A stretch of DNA of 64,000 nucleotides from Candidatus Alistipes intestinigallinarum. GTDB lineage: Bacteria > Bacteroidota > Bacteroidia > Bacteroidales > Rikenellaceae. A program made the translations under genes and the position numbers. Every line of letters starts with the position of its first letter. The stretch's first letter is position 1. The notes below the pieces were generated by a model, which had not been told where the DNA came from, searched no databases, and saw only the letters and a list, made by a program, of their open reading frames with translations. Below are positions 60,646 to 64,000 of the stretch, piece by piece. The stretch spans positions 43,484-107,483 of the forward strand of contig DXDA01000007.1 of the NCBI GenBank assembly GCA_019115745.1. Direction: 5' to 3'.

Positions 60646-62247
60646 ATGAAATTCCGTTCATTATACAAGATTGCAGCCGTCTGCAGTGCGGCAGCCCTGT
60701 TTCTGACGGCCTGTTACAGCGACAAGGGCAACTACGACTACCACGACATCAACGAAGTGACAATCGAGGGTATCGACCGGGAAAATGTATACCAGGCTTA
60801 TGCCTATCAGACGACCCTGAAAATTTCACCCGTCATTCACTCGACCATGAGCGAGGCGGACAACTACGAGTACACGTGGCGGATCATCCCACGGAATGCC
60901 GACACGAGCAAAGGCGCCACGTTGGACGAGTTCATCGTCAGCCGCGAGAAGGATCTCGTATATCCCGTACAACTGTCCGATGGCGATTACACGGGATTCT
61001 TCGAGGTCAAAGACCCCGCAACGGGTGTCACGTGGATCGAGGACTTCTACCTGCACGTAACCAGCCAGGGCAGCAACGGATGGCTTGTCGCCTGCGATGA
61101 CAACGGCCGGACCCGGCTGGACCTGATCGGCAAGGACAGCGAAGGAAAGGAGGACGTACTCTATCCCGACTTGTGGAAAAGCCTCGATTTCGATATGGGG
61201 TCGCCCAAAAGACTCTTCTTCTTAGGGGACAACTATGGTACAATCGGATTTCCCTTTCTCGCTACGGACAAGGGCAGTTTCGCCATCACCGGAAGCAACT
61301 TCCATATCGGCGAAGATACGGACCTGAAGTGGTATTTCGGAACGGCCGGCGACCAGATCCTGATTGAAAGCAGCGTCAATGACATATACACGGCATCTCC
61401 AAATTACGTGGGATACTGGTGGGTCATCAACAACGAAGGGGAAATCTACAAAACCGAATGTTCCGACCAGGCGTTCTTCTCCTATCCCATCAATATGGTG
61501 AATGGAGAGACCACATTTAAGGCCGCACCATTTGTCGGAATCTCCTACTCCTACGAGTATACAGATCCGGAAACCTGGAATTATAACTACGCCGCAATAT
61601 TCTACGACTCCGATAGCAAACAATTTCTGACCAAATACGATACCAGCAACTACCCTTCGGTAATGCAATGCAGTGGGAATCAACTGTTCGATGTCGTTAC
61701 CGGCAGGGATATGGTATTCATGGATTCCCATTATGATGTCGATGAACTGGTTGTGGCAGTCTTGAAGGAGCCGTCCAGTCCGGAATACTATTTGTATGGC
61801 ATGTTATTGAAGTTCGCAGAAGTCGAGCAATTCTGCTATGGCAAAATCGAAGGGCCTGACATGGCAAACGCCAAATTCTTTGCTTTACACCCGAGTTTCA
61901 ACGCGCTCTTCTACGCCACGGAAAACAAGGTCTACCGGGTAGATATAGGCAATCAAGCAACCATGAATGTCACCGAAGTTCTGGCTCTGGACCCCGGAGA
62001 AGAGATTGCCGTCTGCAAATTCAACAAAATGCTATATCTGTACGGGCCTGAAGGCATGAAAGACAACATGTACAAACTGGTCGTCTGCACGAACAAGAAG
62101 ATTGCATCGCCGGATGATCCGAATGTCGGAACATTCCGGCTCTACGAGGTTCCGGAATTTGCCACCGACAAACTTACGCTCTCCGAGGAGATCGACGGCC
62201 TGGGCAAGATCGTGGATGTCGTCTACAAGGAGTATGAAGAGTTGTAA
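60646..62247 (+). CDS. PKD-like family lipoprotein
   Basis: The 533-residue lipoprotein (LFLTAC, then YSDKGNYDYHDINEV) is of the PKD-like family found beside DUF4843. Its N-terminal half has an Ig/PKD-like fold (YEYTWRIIPRNAD, LSDGDYTGFFEVKDPATG); the second half (~170-533) looks like a beta-propeller (LVACDDNGRTRLDLIG, PKRLFFLGDNYGTIG, FALHPSFNALFYATENKVYRVD). A scaffold or ligand-binding role on the cell surface is likely; no catalytic motif is seen. GC content falls in its second half compared with the rest of the operon. A strong terminator follows. Confidence 0.8.
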   Translation: MKFRSLYKIAAVCSAAALFLTACYSDKGNYDYHDINEVTIEGIDRENVYQAYAYQTTLKISPVIHSTMSEADNYEYTWRIIPRNADTSKGATLDEFIVSREKDLVYPVQLSDGDYTGFFEVKDPATGVTWIEDFYLHVTSQGSNGWLVACDDNGRTRLDLIGKDSEGKEDVLYPDLWKSLDFDMGSPKRLFFLGDNYGTIGFPFLATDKGSFAITGSNFHIGEDTDLKWYFGTAGDQILIESSVNDIYTASPNYVGYWWVINNEGEIYKTECSDQAFFSYPINMVNGETTFKAAPFVGISYSYEYTDPETWNYNYAAIFYDSDSKQFLTKYDTSNYPSVMQCSGNQLFDVVTGRDMVFMDSHYDVDELVVAVLKEPSSPEYYLYGMLLKFAEVEQFCYGKIEGPDMANAKFFALHPSFNALFYATENKVYRVDIGNQATMNVTEVLALDPGEEIAVCKFNKMLYLYGPEGMKDNMYKLVVCTNKKIASPDDPNVGTFRLYEVPEFATDKLTLSEEIDGLGKIVDVVYKEYEEL

Positions 62248-62337
62248 GAGCCGGATCCACTCCCAAAAGTGGCGCCAGAATCGGTCTGTTGCTTCGGGGG
62301 CCATATCAGAGGATGCTTGAAGCATTCAGCCCTGTAC

Positions 62338-62385
62338 AGAGAGGCCCGAACGTCGAGTCGATATGTTCGACATTCGGGCCTCTCT
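62338..62385 (+). terminator. Terminator after the PKD-like gene
   Basis: AGAGAGGCCCGAACGTCGA pairs with TCGACATTCGGGCCTCTCT (one mismatch) around a short loop. It lies between the PKD-like and TlpA-like genes and suggests that the latter is partly or fully separate. Confidence 0.75.
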
Positions 62386-62479
62386 GGGGGCTGGCAATCC
62401 AAAACCAGGCACAAGAAAAAGCCTCCGCCTGCAAAAAGAGGCTCAAAAAACATTCAAGTTTCAAAAACAGAAAAACAAC

Positions 62480-63610
62480 ATGCTATCGAAAAACGTGATG
62501 ATGAAGAAAGCCATGAAAAGAGCGATGATGGCAGGAATACTGCTGACGTTCGGAGCATCCTGCAACACTTCGGAGGGGTATCAAATCACCGGTACGTTGC
62601 CGGAGATCGAAAACGGAACTCAAATCGAATTGACGGGAATAGATACCTCGGGCAAGGATTCGCTGCTGGTTGCCGGGGTCGTAACCGACGGGAATTTTGA
62701 AATTCCGGTGAACGGGCAATGCGCCATGGCATGTCTGCGCATTCCGGAGGTTCTGCCGCGGATCCCGTTTTTTTTCGAACCGGGGGTCAAAACCTATAAA
62801 CTCGAAGTCGATGCCGAAGGCTCGATCCAGGTGAAAGGCGGAGAGTTGCAGGAGATATGGAACGGATACTCCGCCCGGAATAGCGTGTTCGACAAGGAGA
62901 AAAAGAAGATCGAAGCCGCTTTCCGTGAGGCGGAAAAACGAGACGATCTCTTCGAAAAAATGCACCATCGGGCAACCTATGAGGATCTCGAAAGTGCCCA
63001 GGAACAGTTCGAAGACAGTCTGCTGATGCAAAATGACAACATCGTTGCGGCAACAATCGTCTGGTTGCGCAGCCGGAGACTGGTCGCCCAGCACAGAATC
63101 AGCGAAAAGGTTGCACTATTGGGGCCGAATGCGCTCCAGACCCTCCCGGGGAAAGCCGTTAAAGCCCTGGACGATCAAATGCGCCGCGTGGAGGAGGGAA
63201 AAATCGCTCCGAACTTCACGCAGAACGATCCCGAAGGGAAACCCGTATCGCTGTACGAGATCCAGGCCAAGGTAAAGATTCTGGATTTCTGGGCATCCTG
63301 GTGCGGTCCCTGCCGTGCAGAAAATCCCAATGTACGGCGCATCTACGAGAAATATAAGGATGCCGGGCTCGAAATCATCAGCGTCTCGCTGGATACGAAA
63401 CATGAAAACTGGACACAGGCTATTCGGAACGACCGAATGGAGTGGATCCAGACCTCCGACCTGCAAGGATGGAATAATGCCGTGGCCAAGCTCTACGGTG
63501 TAGGGAGTGTTCCGACGATCTTCGTATTGGACAAGGACAATCGGATCGTTGCACAGAACCTGCGCGGGAAAGAGCTGGAAGACACCATCAGGAAACTGCT
63601 GAAAAAGTAA
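62480..63610 (+). CDS. TlpA-like thioredoxin-domain lipoprotein
   Basis: The 376-residue protein has a lipoprotein signal (LLTFGASC) and a DUF4369-like N-terminal domain (YQITGTLPEIENGTQIELTG). A helical linker follows (EKKKIEAAFREAEKRDDLFE), then a C-terminal thioredoxin domain with the redox motif WASWCGPCRAENP and a cis-Pro loop (GVGSVPTIFVLD). It should reduce or shuffle disulfides in the cell envelope. Such proteins often sit at the end of SusCD loci without known partners. The frame extends upstream through the terminator to 62363; 62480 is the first start after it. Its relation to the locus 3 lipoproteins is inferred from position only. Confidence 0.9.
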   Translation: MLSKNVMMKKAMKRAMMAGILLTFGASCNTSEGYQITGTLPEIENGTQIELTGIDTSGKDSLLVAGVVTDGNFEIPVNGQCAMACLRIPEVLPRIPFFFEPGVKTYKLEVDAEGSIQVKGGELQEIWNGYSARNSVFDKEKKKIEAAFREAEKRDDLFEKMHHRATYEDLESAQEQFEDSLLMQNDNIVAATIVWLRSRRLVAQHRISEKVALLGPNALQTLPGKAVKALDDQMRRVEEGKIAPNFTQNDPEGKPVSLYEIQAKVKILDFWASWCGPCRAENPNVRRIYEKYKDAGLEIISVSLDTKHENWTQAIRNDRMEWIQTSDLQGWNNAVAKLYGVGSVPTIFVLDKDNRIVAQNLRGKELEDTIRKLLKK

Positions 63611-63653
63611 GTCCGGCAGGGATCGAGCATGGCCAACCGGTCTATGCGGACAG

Positions 63654-63687
63654 AAAAAAGGAGAACCCTGCTTGGGTTCTCTTTTTT
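63654..63687. terminator. Terminator after the TlpA-like gene
   Basis: GAGAACCC and GGGTTCTC pair around TGCTT, with A-run before and T-run after, so it works in both directions. On the minus strand it also follows the first 95-base repeat. Confidence 0.85.
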
Positions 63688-63690
63688 ACT

Positions 63691-63785
63691 TTGGAGCGGA
63701 AAACGGGACTCGCACTCGCGCTGCGCTTGAGTGATTCCGCGAATTGTTGTTGACACCTCCGCCCCCTGAATGGGGCACTTTGAGG
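63691..63785 (-). repeat. 95-base direct repeat, copy 1
   Basis: The sequence from TTGGAGCGGAAAACGG to GGGGCACTTTGAGG recurs at 63858-63952 with 12 differences in 95 bases. Read on the minus strand it ends in GAGTCCCGTTTTCCGCTCCA, like the T-loop and acceptor end of a tRNA, but the T-stem does not pair, so it is not a functional tRNA. The hairpin at 63654-63687 follows it. Confidence 0.8.
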
Positions 63786-63819
63786 TCGCGGGCAACAAAT
63801 CCCTTCATCTGCAAAATTC

Positions 63820-63859
63820 AAGACAGAAGGGAGAACCTTTTGGCTCTCCCTTCCGTCTT
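63820..63859. terminator. Hairpin between the two 95-base repeats
   Basis: AAGACAGAAGGGAGA and TCTCCCTTCCGTCTT pair with one mismatch around a 10-base loop. On the minus strand it immediately follows copy 2, as the other hairpin follows copy 1. Confidence 0.65.
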
Positions 63860-63952
63860 GGAGCGGAAAACGGAACTCGCACGAGCGCTGCGCACGAGCG
63901 ATTCCGCGAATGGTTGTTAACACCCCCGCCCCCTGGAAGGGGCGCTTTGAGG
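63858..63952 (-). repeat. 95-base direct repeat, copy 2
   Basis: This is the second copy of the repeat, the same length as copy 1. Changes near its middle keep a CTCG/CGAG pairing (CTCG/TGAG, with a wobble, in copy 1), which hints at structure. The remaining bases of the window (63953-64000) are AT-rich and show no gene. Confidence 0.8.
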
Positions 63953-64000
63953 GATACTGTTCCAAATAGTGTGTCTAGGGTGGGATAAATAAAAAAGTCT

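Noticed and set aside
63493..63965. Short minus-strand proteins in the repeat region
   Set aside because: Their sequence repeats because the DNA repeats, and they read through hairpins; this looks like non-coding DNA, not a gene.

Overview
The window is high-GC DNA from a member of the Bacteroidota, most likely a gut Bacteroidales close to Alistipes. The reasons are three SusC/SusD outer-membrane importers, lipoproteins with acidic residues after the lipobox cysteine, BACON domains, a hybrid two-component system, and promoters of the Bacteroidetes type (TTTG, about 19 bases, TAnnTTTG). The genus is inferred from composition and gene style, not from a marker gene.

Bases 1-6900 are core metabolism. 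They hold the C-terminal part of a PhoR-like histidine kinase, a PiT phosphate transporter with a PhoU-like tail, a possible small RNA, a DUF2721 membrane protein, and pyruvate formate-lyase with its activating enzyme (pflB-pflA).

Bases 6911-28010 look like one carbohydrate locus. SusC, SusD, a DUF6259 glycosidase-like protein and a mutarotase-like protein read rightward from 11487. A five-gene leftward operon (26816 to 19819) encodes a secreted clan GH-A glycosidase, an MFS transporter, a fucose/arabinose isomerase-like protein, a degenerate kinase-phosphomannose isomerase fusion and a ROK kinase. A GntR regulator sits at 26976. Leftward from 11222 lie a large mosaic surface lipoprotein and an exo/endonuclease/phosphatase-fold lipoprotein. 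The two divergent promoter regions (11360-11470 and 26845-26947) share an 18-base sequence with one mismatch, placed next to Bacteroidetes -7 elements. I infer that the GntR protein controls the whole block.

Bases 28120-54449 form a second polysaccharide utilization locus. A leftward hybrid two-component regulator faces a long rightward gene run: an unknown secreted protein, GH2, a secreted FAD oxidoreductase, GH43, two GH105-like enzymes, SusC, SusD, two Ig/discoidin-like surface lipoproteins and GH115. The enzymes point to an acidic, uronate-decorated plant glycan such as arabinogalactan or glucuronoxylan. A fragment of a Gfo/Idh/MocA oxidoreductase lies just downstream.

Bases 55246-63610 hold a third SusC/SusD locus with DUF4843 and PKD-like lipoproteins and a TlpA-like thioredoxin lipoprotein. 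It has no carbohydrate enzyme, so its cargo may not be a glycan. The window ends in two 95-base direct repeats whose reverse strand resembles a tRNA 3' end followed by a hairpin.

The most notable observations are the shared operator, the unusual isomerase/fusion/ROK pathway, the domain-level GC mosaic in the 11222-7827 lipoprotein, exact nine-G tracts in three envelope genes, and the possible small RNA near 3040-3133.
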